This document shows positions 11,903 through 20,387 of a DNA stretch of 64,000 nt, in pieces. The notes below the pieces were generated by a model, which worked only from the letters and a program-made list of their open reading frames with translations, had not been told where the DNA came from and searched no databases. Position numbers and translations under genes: made by a program. Source of the stretch: Mangrovibacter plantisponsor (GTDB taxonomy: Bacteria > Pseudomonadota > Gammaproteobacteria > Enterobacterales > Enterobacteriaceae); contig NZ_QGTS01000013.1 of the NCBI RefSeq assembly GCF_003182475.1, forward strand, positions 62,001 to 126,000, in the 5' to 3' direction. The number at the start of each line of letters is the position of its first letter. Positions within the stretch are counted from its first letter, which is position 1.

Positions 11903-13120
11903 ATGGGCTTGTCCGGTAAAAAAATTGTCCTGGGTATTAGCGGCGGCATTGCTGCCTATAAAACCCCTGAACTGGTACGCAGGTTGCGCGATCATGGCGC
12001 AGAAGTGCGTGTTGTTATGACCGAAGCGGCAAAAGCGTTCATCACCCCACTAACTCTGCAGGCCGTATCCGGGCACCCGGTATCAGAAAGCCTGCTGGAT
12101 ACTGCAGCAGAAGCAGCAATGGGGCATATTGAGCTGGGCAAGTGGGCAGACCTGGTGATTCTGGCTCCGGCCACGGCTGATTTAATTGCCCGGGTGACTG
12201 CCGGCATGGCAAATGACCTGGTCAGCACAATGTGCCTGGCGACACCTGCCACCGTTGCCGTCGTCCCGGCCATGAACCAGCAGATGTTCCGCGCCACCGC
12301 CACCCAACAAAATATTGAACGCCTGGCCGAACGTGGGTTACTTATTTGGGGCCCGGACAGTGGTAGCCAGGCCTGTGGCGATGTAGGGCCAGGCAGAATG
12401 CTCGACCCACTGGTAATAGTTGAAATGGCAGAGCAACATTTCGGCCACAGCCAGGACCTGAAAGATCTGAATATCATGATAACAGCAGGCCCAACACGTG
12501 AACCCCTGGATCCCGTCAGGTATATTACCAATCACAGTTCAGGGAAAATGGGTTTTGCTCTGGCTGCTGCTGCGGCAAAAAGAGGGGCCAATGTCACTCT
12601 GGTCAGCGGGCCTGTGTCACTCCCCACTCCACAAGGCGTACTGCGTGTTGACGTAACAACGGCGCTGGAAATGAATGCGATTGTGCAGCAATCCGTACAA
12701 AAGCAGGCAATTTTCATTGGCTGTGCCGCCGTCGCCGATTTCCGTGCCGAACAAATCGCTGCGGAGAAAATAAAAAAACAAAGCGATGAAGACGGGTTGA
12801 TCATAAAAATGGTAAAAAACCCGGATATCATTGCAGGCGTGGCCGGGTTAACAGAAAACCGCCCTTATGTTGTCGGGTTTGCTGCCGAAACAAGTAATGT
12901 GGAAGAATATGCCCGGCAAAAACAAACCCGCAAACACCTGGATTTAATCTGCGCAAATGACGTTTCTGTAGCAGGCCAGGGGTTTAATAGTGATATGAAT
13001 GCATTGCACCTCTTCTGGCAAGATGGGGATAAAGCGCTGGCGTTAACCAGCAAAACCCAGCTTGGTCAATTGTTACTGGACGAGATCATTACCCGTTATG
13101 ATGAAAAAAATCGACGTTAA
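11903..13120 (+). CDS. coaBC: Bifunctional phosphopantothenoylcysteine decarboxylase/synthetase
   Basis: CoaBC (Dfp) carries out two consecutive steps of coenzyme A synthesis: CTP-dependent coupling of phosphopantothenate with cysteine (CoaB, C-terminal half) and FMN-dependent decarboxylation to phosphopantetheine (CoaC, N-terminal half). The 405-aa protein has the flavoprotein start [20 protein letters not shown], the His of [18 protein letters not shown], and [10 protein letters not shown] with the catalytic Cys loop. The CoaB half begins at [26 protein letters not shown] and contains the lysine-rich EKIKK motif. The dut start lies inside its last codons, so the two genes are coupled. Confidence 0.97.
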   Translation: MGLSGKKIVLGISGGIAAYKTPELVRRLRDHGAEVRVVMTEAAKAFITPLTLQAVSGHPVSESLLDTAAEAAMGHIELGKWADLVILAPATADLIARVTAGMANDLVSTMCLATPATVAVVPAMNQQMFRATATQQNIERLAERGLLIWGPDSGSQACGDVGPGRMLDPLVIVEMAEQHFGHSQDLKDLNIMITAGPTREPLDPVRYITNHSSGKMGFALAAAAAKRGANVTLVSGPVSLPTPQGVLRVDVTTALEMNAIVQQSVQKQAIFIGCAAVADFRAEQIAAEKIKKQSDEDGLIIKMVKNPDIIAGVAGLTENRPYVVGFAAETSNVEEYARQKQTRKHLDLICANDVSVAGQGFNSDMNALHLFWQDGDKALALTSKTQLGQLLLDEIITRYDEKNRR

Positions 13121-13556
13121 GATTCTGGACCCGCGTGTTGGCCAGCAATTTCCCTTGCCAACTTACGCCACCTCTGGCTCCGCCGGGCTCGATCTGCGCG
13201 CCTGTCTTGATGAGGCTTTCGACCTCGCCCCCGGGCAAACCACACTGGTGCCGACCGGGCTGGCTATCCATATTGCAGACCCTTCACTGGCGGCGGTAAT
13301 TTTACCGCGCTCAGGGCTTGGCCATAAACACGGTGTTGTGCTGGGCAACCTGGTTGGCCTGATTGATTCCGATTATCAGGGGCAGTTAATGGTATCGGTA
13401 TGGAACCGTGGGCAAACCACTTTTACTGTCGAACCCGGTGAGCGCCTGGCACAAATGGTTTTTGTACCGGTCGTACAGGCTGAATTTAATGTTGTTGAAG
13501 ATTTTGCCGCTACGGATCGTGGAGAAGGCGGTTTCGGCCATTCTGGCCGCCAATAA
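13098..13556 (+). CDS. dut: dUTP pyrophosphatase
   Basis: Dut hydrolyses dUTP to dUMP and pyrophosphate, keeping uracil out of DNA and supplying dTMP synthesis; it is a homotrimer. All five motifs are visible: [30 protein letters not shown] and the C-terminal [11 protein letters not shown] arm. From the ATG at 13098 the product is 152 aa; a second ATG follows directly at 13101. The start overlaps the end of coaBC by 23 bases in another frame, as in E. coli. Confidence 0.97.
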   Translation: MMKKIDVKILDPRVGQQFPLPTYATSGSAGLDLRACLDEAFDLAPGQTTLVPTGLAIHIADPSLAAVILPRSGLGHKHGVVLGNLVGLIDSDYQGQLMVSVWNRGQTTFTVEPGERLAQMVFVPVVQAEFNVVEDFAATDRGEGGFGHSGRQ

Positions 13557-13683
13557 TAATCCAGGGACAGCCCCGCCAGACATCAGTAATTCGATGATGG
13601 CCCCGCAGGTAAATCAGCCTGCGGGTCAGGGTTAATGTGTGGGCATTACCTGGTCATTGCTTATTTCAGGGGTATTTTAGAAC

Positions 13684-14280
13684 ATGGCAGAAAAACAAAC
13701 GGCGAAAAGGAATCGTCGCGACGAAATACTGCAGGCGCTGGCCCAAATGCTTGAATCAAGTGATGGCAGCCAACGTATTACCACAGCAAAACTGGCTGCC
13801 ACGGTGGGTGTCTCTGAAGCCGCACTTTACCGCCATTTTCCCAGCAAAACGCGCATGTTCGATAGCCTTATCGAATTTATCGAAGACAGCCTTATCACAC
13901 GTATCAACCTGATATTGAAAGATGAAAAGGATACCACTGCGCGTTTAAGGCTGATTGTGCTGCTTATTTTGGGGTTTGGCGAACGCAACCCAGGGTTAAC
14001 CCGCATTCTTACTGGCCATGCATTAATGTTTGAACAGGACCGGTTACAGGGGCGTATTAATCAATTATTTGAGCGTATTGAAGCCCAACTGCGCCAGGTA
14101 ATGCGTGAACGGAAAATGCGTGAAGGCGAAAGCTACACAGTGGACGAAACGCTGTTAGCCAGCCAGTTACTGGCGTTTTGCGAAGGTATGCTGTCACGCT
14201 TTGTACGCAGCGAATTTCGCTACCACCCAACTGATGATTTTGAAGCCCGCTGGCCGCTACTGGCCGCTCAGCTGAACTAA
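13684..14280 (+). CDS. slmA: Nucleoid occlusion factor SlmA
   Basis: SlmA is a TetR-family DNA-binding protein that, when bound to its chromosomal sites, disassembles FtsZ polymers and stops septation over the nucleoid. The 198-aa sequence is nearly identical to E. coli Slm[17 protein letters not shown], then the helix-turn-helix [20 protein letters not shown], and the all-helical domain ending at AAQLN. It lies between dut and pyrE, the conserved E. coli order. A bidirectional terminator follows immediately. Confidence 0.98.
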   Translation: MAEKQTAKRNRRDEILQALAQMLESSDGSQRITTAKLAATVGVSEAALYRHFPSKTRMFDSLIEFIEDSLITRINLILKDEKDTTARLRLIVLLILGFGERNPGLTRILTGHALMFEQDRLQGRINQLFERIEAQLRQVMRERKMREGESYTVDETLLASQLLAFCEGMLSRFVRSEFRYHPTDDFEARWPLLAAQLN

Positions 14281-14306
14281 AAAAAGGGCCTGAAGGCCCT
14301 TTTTTA
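14278..14306. terminator. Bidirectional terminator between slmA and pyrE
   Basis: The sequence AAGGGCC-TGA-A-GGCCCTT is a near-perfect hairpin flanked by a run of As on the left and Ts on the right, so it can end transcription of slmA on the plus strand and pyrE on the minus strand. It starts at the slmA stop codon and ends about ten bases from the pyrE stop. Confidence 0.88.
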
Positions 14307-14316
14307 CTGGTGAGGT

Positions 14317-14958
14317 TTACACACCGTATTGTTCGCGATACTCACGAACCGACGCCAGGTGCTGAGCCATTTCTGGTTTTTCTTCCAGCCAACTGATGAC
14401 GTCTTTCAGGGTAATAATGGAAATGACTTTGCAGTGGTAATCGCGCTCCACTTCCTGAATCGCGGAAATATCACTGCGCCCACGTTCCTGGCGGTCCAGT
14501 GATATCAGTACCCCGGCAAGAGATGCACCATTCGCCTGGATAATCTCCATCGATTCACGAATAGCTGTACCTGCCGTAATCACATCATCCACCAGCATTA
14601 CCCGGCCTTGCAGCGGGCTGCCAACCAGGTTACCCCCTTCACCATGGTCTTTTGCTTCTTTACGGTTAAAGCAGTAAGGCACATCCCGCTCATGGTGCTC
14701 CGCCAGTGCAACAGCGGTTGTTGTCGCAATGGGGATCCCTTTATAAGCCGGGCCAAACAGCAGGTCAAAATCAATCCCGGAGTCCACCAGCGCTTCGGCA
14801 TAGAAACGCCCCAAAAGTGCCAGATCACGCCCGGTATTAAACAGCCCCGCATTGAAGAAATAGGGGCTGATACGCCCGGATTTCAGGGTAAACTCACCAA
14901 ACTTCAATACCTGCTTGTTAAGCGCAAATTCAATAAACTGGCGCTGATACGGTTTCAT
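14317..14958 (-). CDS. pyrE: Orotate phosphoribosyltransferase
   Basis: PyrE converts orotate and PRPP to orotidine monophosphate in pyrimidine synthesis. The 213-aa protein starts [13 protein letters not shown], as in E. coli. It contains the PRPP-binding motif [17 protein letters not shown], the catalytic-loop segment [12 protein letters not shown], and [10 protein letters not shown] start at 14958, not at an upstream in-frame codon at 14991, because the length and N terminus then match the family exactly. It lies downstream of rph, behind an attenuator. Confidence 0.98.
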   Translation of the reverse strand: MKPYQRQFIEFALNKQVLKFGEFTLKSGRISPYFFNAGLFNTGRDLALLGRFYAEALVDSGIDFDLLFGPAYKGIPIATTTAVALAEHHERDVPYCFNRKEAKDHGEGGNLVGSPLQGRVMLVDDVITAGTAIRESMEIIQANGASLAGVLISLDRQERGRSDISAIQEVERDYHCKVISIITLKDVISWLEEKPEMAQHLASVREYREQYGV

Positions 14959-15038
14959 GGATTCGCTCCTTACTGTGGCAATTCTGTTCACGCACGGGTG
15001 GCCTGGACATCACTGCCACAATGCGCCAACCCGCGGGC

Positions 15039-15066
15039 AAAAAAAAGGCGACTCACAGGCCGCCTG
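15039..15066 (-). terminator. pyrE attenuator in the rph-pyrE leader
   Basis: On the minus strand the rph stop is followed within about ten bases by AGGCG, a ten-base loop and CGCCT, then eight Ts. In E. coli the rph-pyrE pair is controlled here: when UTP is low, RNA polymerase pauses, ribosomes finishing rph stay close and block the hairpin, and pyrE is transcribed. The same geometry (rph stop directly before the hairpin) is present here. The mechanism is established for E. coli and inferred here. Confidence 0.82.
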
Positions 15067-15070
15067 AAAA

Positions 15071-15787
15071 TTAATTTTCTAACGCCGCCTTCTGCGACGC
15101 GATGATAGATTCGATACCCCCACGAGCCAAAGCCAGCAACGTGAGAAGCTCTTCATGGCTGAACGGCTCGCCTTCAGCAGTGCCCTGCACTTCAATCATG
15201 CGCCCGTCTTCCATCATGACCACGTTCATGTCAGTTTCGGCAGCGGAATCTTCCACATACTCCAGGTCACAAACTGCTTCACCATTCACGATACCTACCG
15301 ATACCGCGGCAACCATCCCTTTCATTGGGTTAGCTTTCAGTTTGCCGTTTGCCACCATCGTGTTCAGGGCATCAGCCAGTGCCACACAGGCACCAGAAAT
15401 AGAGGCAGTGCGTGTTCCACCATCAGCCTGCAGGACATCGCAGTCCAGCGTGATGGTGTATTCACCCAGCGCTTTCAGGTCTATTGCGGCACGCAATGCA
15501 CGGGCGATAAGGCGCTGGATTTCCATAGTGCGCCCACCCTGCTTGCCCTTGGCTGCTTCACGCGCGTTACGGGTGTGAGTGGCACGCGGCAACATACCGT
15601 ATTCTGCGGTTACCCAACCCTGGCCCTGGCCTTTCAGAAAGCGGGGGACGCCTTCTTCTACCGTGGCGGTACACAGTACTTTGGTATCGCCAAACGCCAC
15701 CAGAACAGAGCCTTCGGCGTGTTTGGTGTAATGGCGAGTAAGAGTGACGGGGCGTACTTGTGTGTTACTACGGCCTGCTGGACGCAT
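15071..15787 (-). CDS. rph: RNase PH
   Basis: RNase PH is a phosphorolytic 3'-5' exoribonuclease that trims tRNA 3' ends and forms a hexameric ring. The 238-aa protein is full length: [20 protein letters not shown] at the N terminus, [20 protein letters not shown] carrying phosphate-binding arginines, and [15 protein letters not shown] with the catalytic aspartates. Unlike E. coli K-12, whose rph has a frameshift, this copy appears intact, so the translation-coupled control of pyrE should work. It is divergent from yicC. Confidence 0.97.
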   Translation of the reverse strand: MRPAGRSNTQVRPVTLTRHYTKHAEGSVLVAFGDTKVLCTATVEEGVPRFLKGQGQGWVTAEYGMLPRATHTRNAREAAKGKQGGRTMEIQRLIARALRAAIDLKALGEYTITLDCDVLQADGGTRTASISGACVALADALNTMVANGKLKANPMKGMVAAVSVGIVNGEAVCDLEYVEDSAAETDMNVVMMEDGRMIEVQGTAEGEPFSHEELLTLLALARGGIESIIASQKAALEN

Positions 15788-15910
15788 GAGTCTTCTCCGG
15801 TCAGAAACGAATGTGGCTGCGCATTATACGGACTTCGCGACCTTATTCCTATCCTGATGGGAGCATGCTGGCTATAATCCCCTCATCCATTTATAAAATT
15901 GGTTACTGAT

Positions 15911-16774
15911 ATGATCCGTAGCATGACCGCCTACGCCCGGCGTGAAATTAAAGGCAACTGGGGCTCAGCCTCCTGGGAACTGCGCTCAGTCAACCAGCGC
16001 TACCTCGAAACCTACCTGCGCCTCCCTGAACAATTTCGCAGTCTTGAACCCGTAGTGCGCGAACGTATTCGTGCACGCCTGACCCGCGGCAAAATCGAAT
16101 GCACCCTGCGTTTTGAGCCAGACAGCCACGCTCAAAGTGAGCTGATTCTCAATGAGGAACTGGCAAAACAGCTGGTACAGGCCGGCAACTGGGTAAAAAT
16201 GCAGAGTGATGAAGGTGAAATCAACCCACTGGATATTCTGCGCTGGCCAGGCGTGATGTCTGCCAAAGAGCAGGATCTTGATGCCATTACCAGTGAAATC
16301 ATGGGTGGGCTGGAATCCGCACTGGATGACTTTATCGTTGCCCGTGAAACCGAAGGCCTGGCGCTTAAAGCATTAATTGAGCAACGCCTGGAAGGTGTCA
16401 GCACGGAAGTCAGCAAAGTGCGTGCGCAAATGCCGGATATCCTGAAATGGCAGCGTGAACGCCTGGTGAGCAAACTGGATGAGGCGTCTGTTCAGTTAGA
16501 AAACAACCGTCTTGAACAGGAACTGGTTCTGATGGCACAGCGGATTGATGTAGCTGAAGAGCTGGATCGCCTGGATGCCCACGTTAAAGAAACCTACAAC
16601 ATCCTGAAGAAGAAAGAAGCGGTTGGCCGCCGGCTGGACTTTATGATGCAGGAATTCAACCGTGAGTCGAATACGCTGGCATCAAAATCTATCAATGCCG
16701 AAGTGACCAACTCAGCCATTGAGCTGAAAGTGTTGATCGAGCAAATGCGCGAGCAGATTCAGAATATTGAATGA
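15911..16774 (+). CDS. yicC: YicC family endoribonuclease-like protein (3' end rebuilt by the island)
   Basis: YicC is a conserved 287-aa cytoplasmic protein; E. coli YicC has been described as an endoribonuclease involved in small-RNA turnover. The sequence begins MIRSMTAYARREIKG and ends REQIQNIE, matching E. coli over its length, with the helical C-terminal motif GRRLDFMMQEFNRESNTLASKS. I start at 15911 rather than 15899 to match the family. The last eight codons appear to come from the inserted island: the 16750-16774 tail recurs with different synonymous codons at 36664-36688, where the original chromosomal tail seems to have been pushed. The encoded protein is unchanged. Confidence 0.95.
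   Translation: MIRSMTAYARREIKGNWGSASWELRSVNQRYLETYLRLPEQFRSLEPVVRERIRARLTRGKIECTLRFEPDSHAQSELILNEELAKQLVQAGNWVKMQSDEGEINPLDILRWPGVMSAKEQDLDAITSEIMGGLESALDDFIVARETEGLALKALIEQRLEGVSTEVSKVRAQMPDILKWQRERLVSKLDEASVQLENNRLEQELVLMAQRIDVAEELDRLDAHVKETYNILKKKEAVGRRLDFMMQEFNRESNTLASKSINAEVTNSAIELKVLIEQMREQIQNIE
16750..16774 (+). repeat. attL, element-derived yicC tail
   Basis: These 25 bases cover the last codons of yicC (EQIQNIE then TGA), preceded by C. The matching copy at the far end of the island encodes the same residues but differs at one base in each of seven of its eight codons. CGAGCA is shared exactly at the 5' edge, so the crossover probably lies there or just upstream. Confidence 0.75.
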
Positions 16775-16960
16775 TGTTTGTTGGAAGTCAACAACTGACA
16801 TAAAACGATTAAAAATCAAATTATTATGTAGATTTGAAGATCATAAAATCCAAAGCTATCCTGTCTTGTTTGGGTAGTTATGGGTAGTAGATTGGGGAGT
16901 ATTTTCTCGCTATAGTTTGCAGAGTGAGACTGTACTCCCCAATTTTTTTGAGGCTGAAAA
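16775..16960 (+). promoter_or_regulatory. attL-int region: arm-type repeats and an inverted repeat upstream of int
   Basis: This gap carries two direct copies of GGGTAGT at 16872-16878 and 16882-16888, ten bases apart. Two same-strand copies lie near attR at 36577-36583 and 36589-36595. Such paired repeats near both ends look like arm-type binding sites for integrase or excisionase. An 11-base inverted repeat (ATTGGGGAGTA at 16891-16901 with TACTCCCCAAT at 16933-16943) precedes a run of Ts and ends 18 bases before the int start, so it could be an operator or an attenuator for int. These roles are inferred from position only. Confidence 0.5.
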
Positions 16961-18229
16961 GTGGGCAAGTTGCATGATAAAACCGTCAAGAAACTGATCA
17001 AGGAAAAACCTTCAGTCCGGCATGCCGATGGTGATGGACTATATCTGATGACCCCCAAGCGCGGCGATGCCTACTGGATGTTGCGCTATACCACCGCGGC
17101 CACAAAACTCCGGCGTGAATACACCATAGGCAAGGTAGTTGACTGGTCACTCGCCGATGCCCGGGATGAAGCGGCCAAGCTGAGGTTGGCGATCAAGCGA
17201 GAGGGAGCCGATCCGGTTCAGGAAAGACAAAAGGTCAACGGTAATCCCTTCAAGACCCTGAATGATCTGTATGCCGACTATTACCAGCTACGGCAACGGG
17301 AAATTGCTACACACGAGAAAGAACGCAGCCTTTACGAACGCGAGATTGCCTGGCGCATTGGCAAAGTCGAGTTGGAGAAGATAAGGCCTCTCGATGTCAG
17401 TGAGATCCTGCGCGACATCGCAAACGGCTATGGCGACAAACCGCCGAGGCCAACCATTTCCAACGACGTTATGCGCATGCTCAAGCGCATCTTTGATCAC
17501 GGCATGAAGTTGGACGTAACCCAGTTCAACCCAGCCAGTCCGTTCCGTCCCAGGGATGCCGACGGGGAGGAACAAGCCGCTAACTACCCAATGACCGAAT
17601 CCGAAGTGATTGAGTTCTTCACCAAGCTCAGAGCGATCCCGGCACAGTTCAGCCGCGAAAACTACTTAGCATGTGCCCTGCTGATAGCCACCTGTACCAG
17701 AAAAATGGAGCTTTTGGCCGCTCCATGGCACGAGTTTGACTTGACGAATCGGCTGTGGCACCTCCCCAAAGAGCGCACCAAGAAACGCCGTGCTATCGAT
17801 ATCCCACTCAGTGAACCGGCACTGTCATGGCTGGAAGAATTAAAGATCCGCAGTTGTGGCAGTGACTGGGTGTTCCCGGCCAGGCGGATAAGCAGGCAGG
17901 CTCGCACTCCCCACGTGTGTGAGAACACCCTGAACCATGCGCTGAAAAAGTTGTTTGAGCAGGGCTTCTTCTCGTTTGATAAGCGCCGGGTCCATGATTT
18001 GCGCGGTACCGCCAGAACTATGCTCGGTAAGATGGGGGTTGACGACAGCCTTGCCAAGCGTTGCCTGAATCAGCAAGCTGGAAATAGGGTCGATGAGATC
18101 TACAACCGGCATGCCTATTTTGAAGAGCGCAAAGAAGCACATACCAAGCTCGGTGAGTGGCTGGCCCCTTTTGTTAATGGCAGTGAGACAAATAAGATTG
18201 TCGATTTTGATGCGGTTTGCAAATCATAA
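16961..18229 (+). CDS. int: Tyrosine recombinase (island integrase, DUF4102/P4 type)
   Basis: This 422-aa integrase catalyses site-specific insertion and excision of the island. The N-terminal part (residues 1-100, VRHADGDGLYLMTPKRGDAYWMLRY) is the DUF4102 arm-binding domain found in P4-like integrases. It is followed by a SAM-like core-binding domain and the catalytic domain. Catalytic residues are visible: Arg247 in CTRKMELL, His345 and Arg348 in HDLRGTARTML, and the nucleophile Tyr386 in RHAYFEERKEA. The start is GTG, with GAGG about seven bases upstream. It reads away from yicC, next to attL, the usual layout for this class. Confidence 0.93.
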   Translation: MGKLHDKTVKKLIKEKPSVRHADGDGLYLMTPKRGDAYWMLRYTTAATKLRREYTIGKVVDWSLADARDEAAKLRLAIKREGADPVQERQKVNGNPFKTLNDLYADYYQLRQREIATHEKERSLYEREIAWRIGKVELEKIRPLDVSEILRDIANGYGDKPPRPTISNDVMRMLKRIFDHGMKLDVTQFNPASPFRPRDADGEEQAANYPMTESEVIEFFTKLRAIPAQFSRENYLACALLIATCTRKMELLAAPWHEFDLTNRLWHLPKERTKKRRAIDIPLSEPALSWLEELKIRSCGSDWVFPARRISRQARTPHVCENTLNHALKKLFEQGFFSFDKRRVHDLRGTARTMLGKMGVDDSLAKRCLNQQAGNRVDEIYNRHAYFEERKEAHTKLGEWLAPFVNGSETNKIVDFDAVCKS

Positions 18230-18230
18230 T

Positions 18231-18324
18231 TTTCACGGTATTAATTGGCGTGAAATGACAAATATACAAACTGCCAGAAGCAGATTGGTTTGATAAATTC
18301 CTAAATCACGTCAATAATTGACGT
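18231..18324 (+). promoter_or_regulatory. Candidate abiE promoter and operator
   Basis: A TTGATA -35-like box (18290-18295) and an AATAAT -10-like box (18313-18318) are 17 bases apart. A perfect palindrome, ACGTCAATAATTGACGT (18308-18324), covers the -10 box. A second inverted repeat, TTTCACG at 18231-18237 with CGTGAAA at 18249-18255, lies upstream, just after the int stop. AbiEi antitoxins repress their own operon by binding inverted repeats in the promoter, so these are reasonable operator candidates. Binding is inferred. Confidence 0.5.
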
Positions 18325-18360
18325 ATATTTTATTGTTTACAAACCACCCTGAGGCTAGCC

Positions 18361-19134
18361 ATGCTCAATACTGAAGCCAGACAGCAGCTGCAGAAGGTGC
18401 TGCCCTTGGATATGGTAGCCACCAAATCATGGCTGGAGGCACAAGGGCTCAACTTGCACTTTCTGGACAATGCTGTGCGCAACCAGACCCTGATCCCTCT
18501 TGCAGCAGGTGTTTACTCCAGGCAGGAAGCAAGGCTCTCCTGGAAAGGCATCGTTGCCTCTTTGCAGCGCATGTCCGATGCCCCCATCCATGTCGGAGGC
18601 TTAACCGCGTTAGAGCTTGAAGGCCTCGGTCATTACCTGTCCAAGGGAAGCAAACCAAGGGTTCAGCTCTATTCCGATGCTGCGCTCCCCAAGTGGCTGG
18701 ACAGAATCAAGATCCCAGCGCAGATTGAGTGGCACGGTACGCGCCGCCTGTGGCCTGAGACGCTGATGCAAGACGACAAGTATCTCCGGCAAGACACTTG
18801 GCAGGCATCACTCCCCCCACTCCGCTATTCCTGTCCAGAGAAAGCCATTCTGGAACTCTTGGCAGCGATGCCCAAGACCATCAGCTTTGAACATGCTGAC
18901 CAGCTTATGCAGGGACTTCACAACCTCTCACCACGCAAGTTGGATGCCTTGCTGAAAGCCTGTTGCAGCATCAAGGCGAAGCGGCTCTTTCTCTGGTTGG
19001 CAGGAAGGCACCAACACGCCTGGCTCAAGCACCTGAAACCTGATTGTTATGAGTTGGGAACCGGTAAGCGACTGATCGCCAAGGGCGGCAGGTTGGAGCC
19101 AACCTGGCAAATCACTGTACCGAAGGAGATGTAA
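18361..19134 (+). CDS. abiEi: AbiEi-family type IV antitoxin
   Basis: This 257-aa protein fits the AbiEi antitoxin family: an N-terminal winged-helix part (residues 1-90, VATKSWLEAQGLNLHFLDNAV...LIPLAAGVYSR) followed by a domain with VGGLTALELEGLGHYL and SCPEKAILELLAAMP. AbiEi binds the operon promoter and counters the AbiEii toxin without binding it directly (type IV). It is the first gene of a two-gene operon, with the toxin starting five bases after its stop. The C-terminal region, rich in Arg, Lys and Trp, is typical of the antitoxin domain. The pair provides abortive infection and also stabilises mobile elements. Confidence 0.85.
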   Translation: MLNTEARQQLQKVLPLDMVATKSWLEAQGLNLHFLDNAVRNQTLIPLAAGVYSRQEARLSWKGIVASLQRMSDAPIHVGGLTALELEGLGHYLSKGSKPRVQLYSDAALPKWLDRIKIPAQIEWHGTRRLWPETLMQDDKYLRQDTWQASLPPLRYSCPEKAILELLAAMPKTISFEHADQLMQGLHNLSPRKLDALLKACCSIKAKRLFLWLAGRHQHAWLKHLKPDCYELGTGKRLIAKGGRLEPTWQITVPKEM

Positions 19135-19139
19135 AGCAC

Positions 19140-20054
19140 ATGGATAGACAAAGCCATTACTACCGACAAGTCCAGCTATTGCTGCAGCTCATTCCCTTCG
19201 TTGCCCGGCATGACTGTTTCGCCCTTAAAGGTGGAACGGCTATCAATTTGTTCGTTCGTGACTTTCCCCGGCTCTCGGTCGATATCGATCTGGTTTTTCT
19301 ACCCATGATGGAGCGGAATGAGGCCCTGAAGACCATCAAGGACAATCTTGGAGCACTGGCCTCGACCATCATGGTCAGTCTCGAAAATACCAAGGTTATC
19401 CGTTCGTTTCAGGATAAAGCGGATGCCCTGCGTCTACTGGTGGAGCGTGATGCCGTTCAAATCAAAATTGAACTCTCACCCGTACTGCGCGGCACGGTTT
19501 ACGAGCCCAGGGTCATGCCGGTCAGTGAAGCCGTTGAAGAAGAGTTTGGCTTTGCCGAAATGGCCGTGGTGAGCTTCTCGGATTTGTATGCAGGCAAAAT
19601 CTGCGCAGCGCTAGACCGCCAACATCCAAGGGATCTTTTCGACATCAAACAGTTACTCGATAGAGAGGGGATAACCGAGCAACTACGTAAGGCATTGCTG
19701 GTATATATTATTAGCCACCCCCGCCCTATTGCCGAGCTGCTAAACCCCCATTTCAAGGACATTACCGGTTTGTATGAGGGGGAGTTTAGCAACATGGCCG
19801 AACAGGAAATTCCTCTGGCCGATCTGGAAGCCGCACGAGAACAACTCGTTAGGATCATCAATACATCCCTGACACCACAGGAGCGAGAATTTCTGCTCTC
19901 ATTCAAGAACTACACACCGAATTGGACCCAGCTCGGATTGGCCGGCATAGACCAGTTACCTGCCGTCCGCTGGAAACTGCAAAATCTGGCCAGGATGAAA
20001 CCCGAAAAACATGCGGAGGCTTACGCCCGGCTCAAAGACTTGCTGGGAATGTGA
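19140..20054 (+). CDS. abiEii: AbiEii-family nucleotidyltransferase toxin
   Basis: This 304-aa protein belongs to the AbiEii/AbiGii nucleotidyltransferase toxins, which block growth; related MenA-type toxins add nucleotides to tRNA acceptor ends. The catalytic core is visible: KGGTAINLF at residues 30-38 (GG-T motif), then VDIDLVF with Asp48 and Asp50 as metal ligands. The conserved DLYAGKICAALDRQHPRDLFDIKQLL segment lies near residue 150-175. It follows the antitoxin by five bases, so they are cotranscribed. The reading frame is intact, so the pair is probably active. Confidence 0.88.
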   Translation: MDRQSHYYRQVQLLLQLIPFVARHDCFALKGGTAINLFVRDFPRLSVDIDLVFLPMMERNEALKTIKDNLGALASTIMVSLENTKVIRSFQDKADALRLLVERDAVQIKIELSPVLRGTVYEPRVMPVSEAVEEEFGFAEMAVVSFSDLYAGKICAALDRQHPRDLFDIKQLLDREGITEQLRKALLVYIISHPRPIAELLNPHFKDITGLYEGEFSNMAEQEIPLADLEAAREQLVRIINTSLTPQEREFLLSFKNYTPNWTQLGLAGIDQLPAVRWKLQNLARMKPEKHAEAYARLKDLLGM

Positions 20055-20055
20055 A

Positions 20056-20094
20056 AATCCCCGGCTCTCGAAGGGGCCGGGGAACTTGTCTTGT
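20056..20094. terminator. Terminator between abiEii and alpA-like gene
   Basis: CCCCGGC (20059-20065) and GCCGGGG (20076-20082) form a seven-pair GC-rich stem with a ten-base loop, followed on the plus strand by AACTTGTCTTGTTT. It lies between two convergent genes and can end abiE transcription, and possibly the minus-strand operon too. Confidence 0.75.
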
Positions 20095-20340
20095 TTAGGC
20101 GACTTTTCTCTGCTCTATCCACCACAGCAGATCCGAAAGCCGCCAGGCTACACAATGAGCACTCAGTTTGACTCGTTTGGGGACTAAGCCTTGTCTCTCC
20201 ATAGACCACCACTGAGTGCGGCTGACGCCGGTGATCGCCCTGCGATCATGCTCTCTGACCAGTCTTTCACACTGGCCTGACTGACTGAGTACTTGAGCAC
20301 GGACATCTTCAGTGGGTAATACGAAGGTTTGTTCATTCAT
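20095..20340 (-). CDS. AlpA-like phage/island DNA-binding regulator
   Basis: This 81-aa protein carries the AlpA-type helix-turn-helix: residues 32-75 read DRRAITGVSRTQWWSMERQG then VPKRVKLSAHCVAWRLSDL and end in a WWIEQRK helix. AlpA proteins of P4-like elements act as regulators or excisionases. GGAGG stands upstream of the ATG with good spacing. It is the last gene of a three-gene minus-strand run (second AlpA-like gene, DUF927 gene, this gene). It has two tryptophans in the recognition helix. The natural partner is the island integrase, but the exact role is inferred. Confidence 0.8.
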   Translation of the reverse strand: MNEQTFVLPTEDVRAQVLSQSGQCERLVREHDRRAITGVSRTQWWSMERQGLVPKRVKLSAHCVAWRLSDLLWWIEQRKVA

Positions 20341-20387
20341 TACGTTTTCCTCCGGAGATTGAATGGGAAAAGTGGGAAACTGGGAAA

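Noticed and set aside
14317-15787. rph frameshift as in E. coli K-12
   Set aside because: rph reads through to 238 aa with normal C terminus, so no such mutation is present.
15155-15877. 240-aa plus-strand ORF opposite rph
   Set aside because: It lies over the full-length rph gene; its length comes from GC-rich codon shadows.
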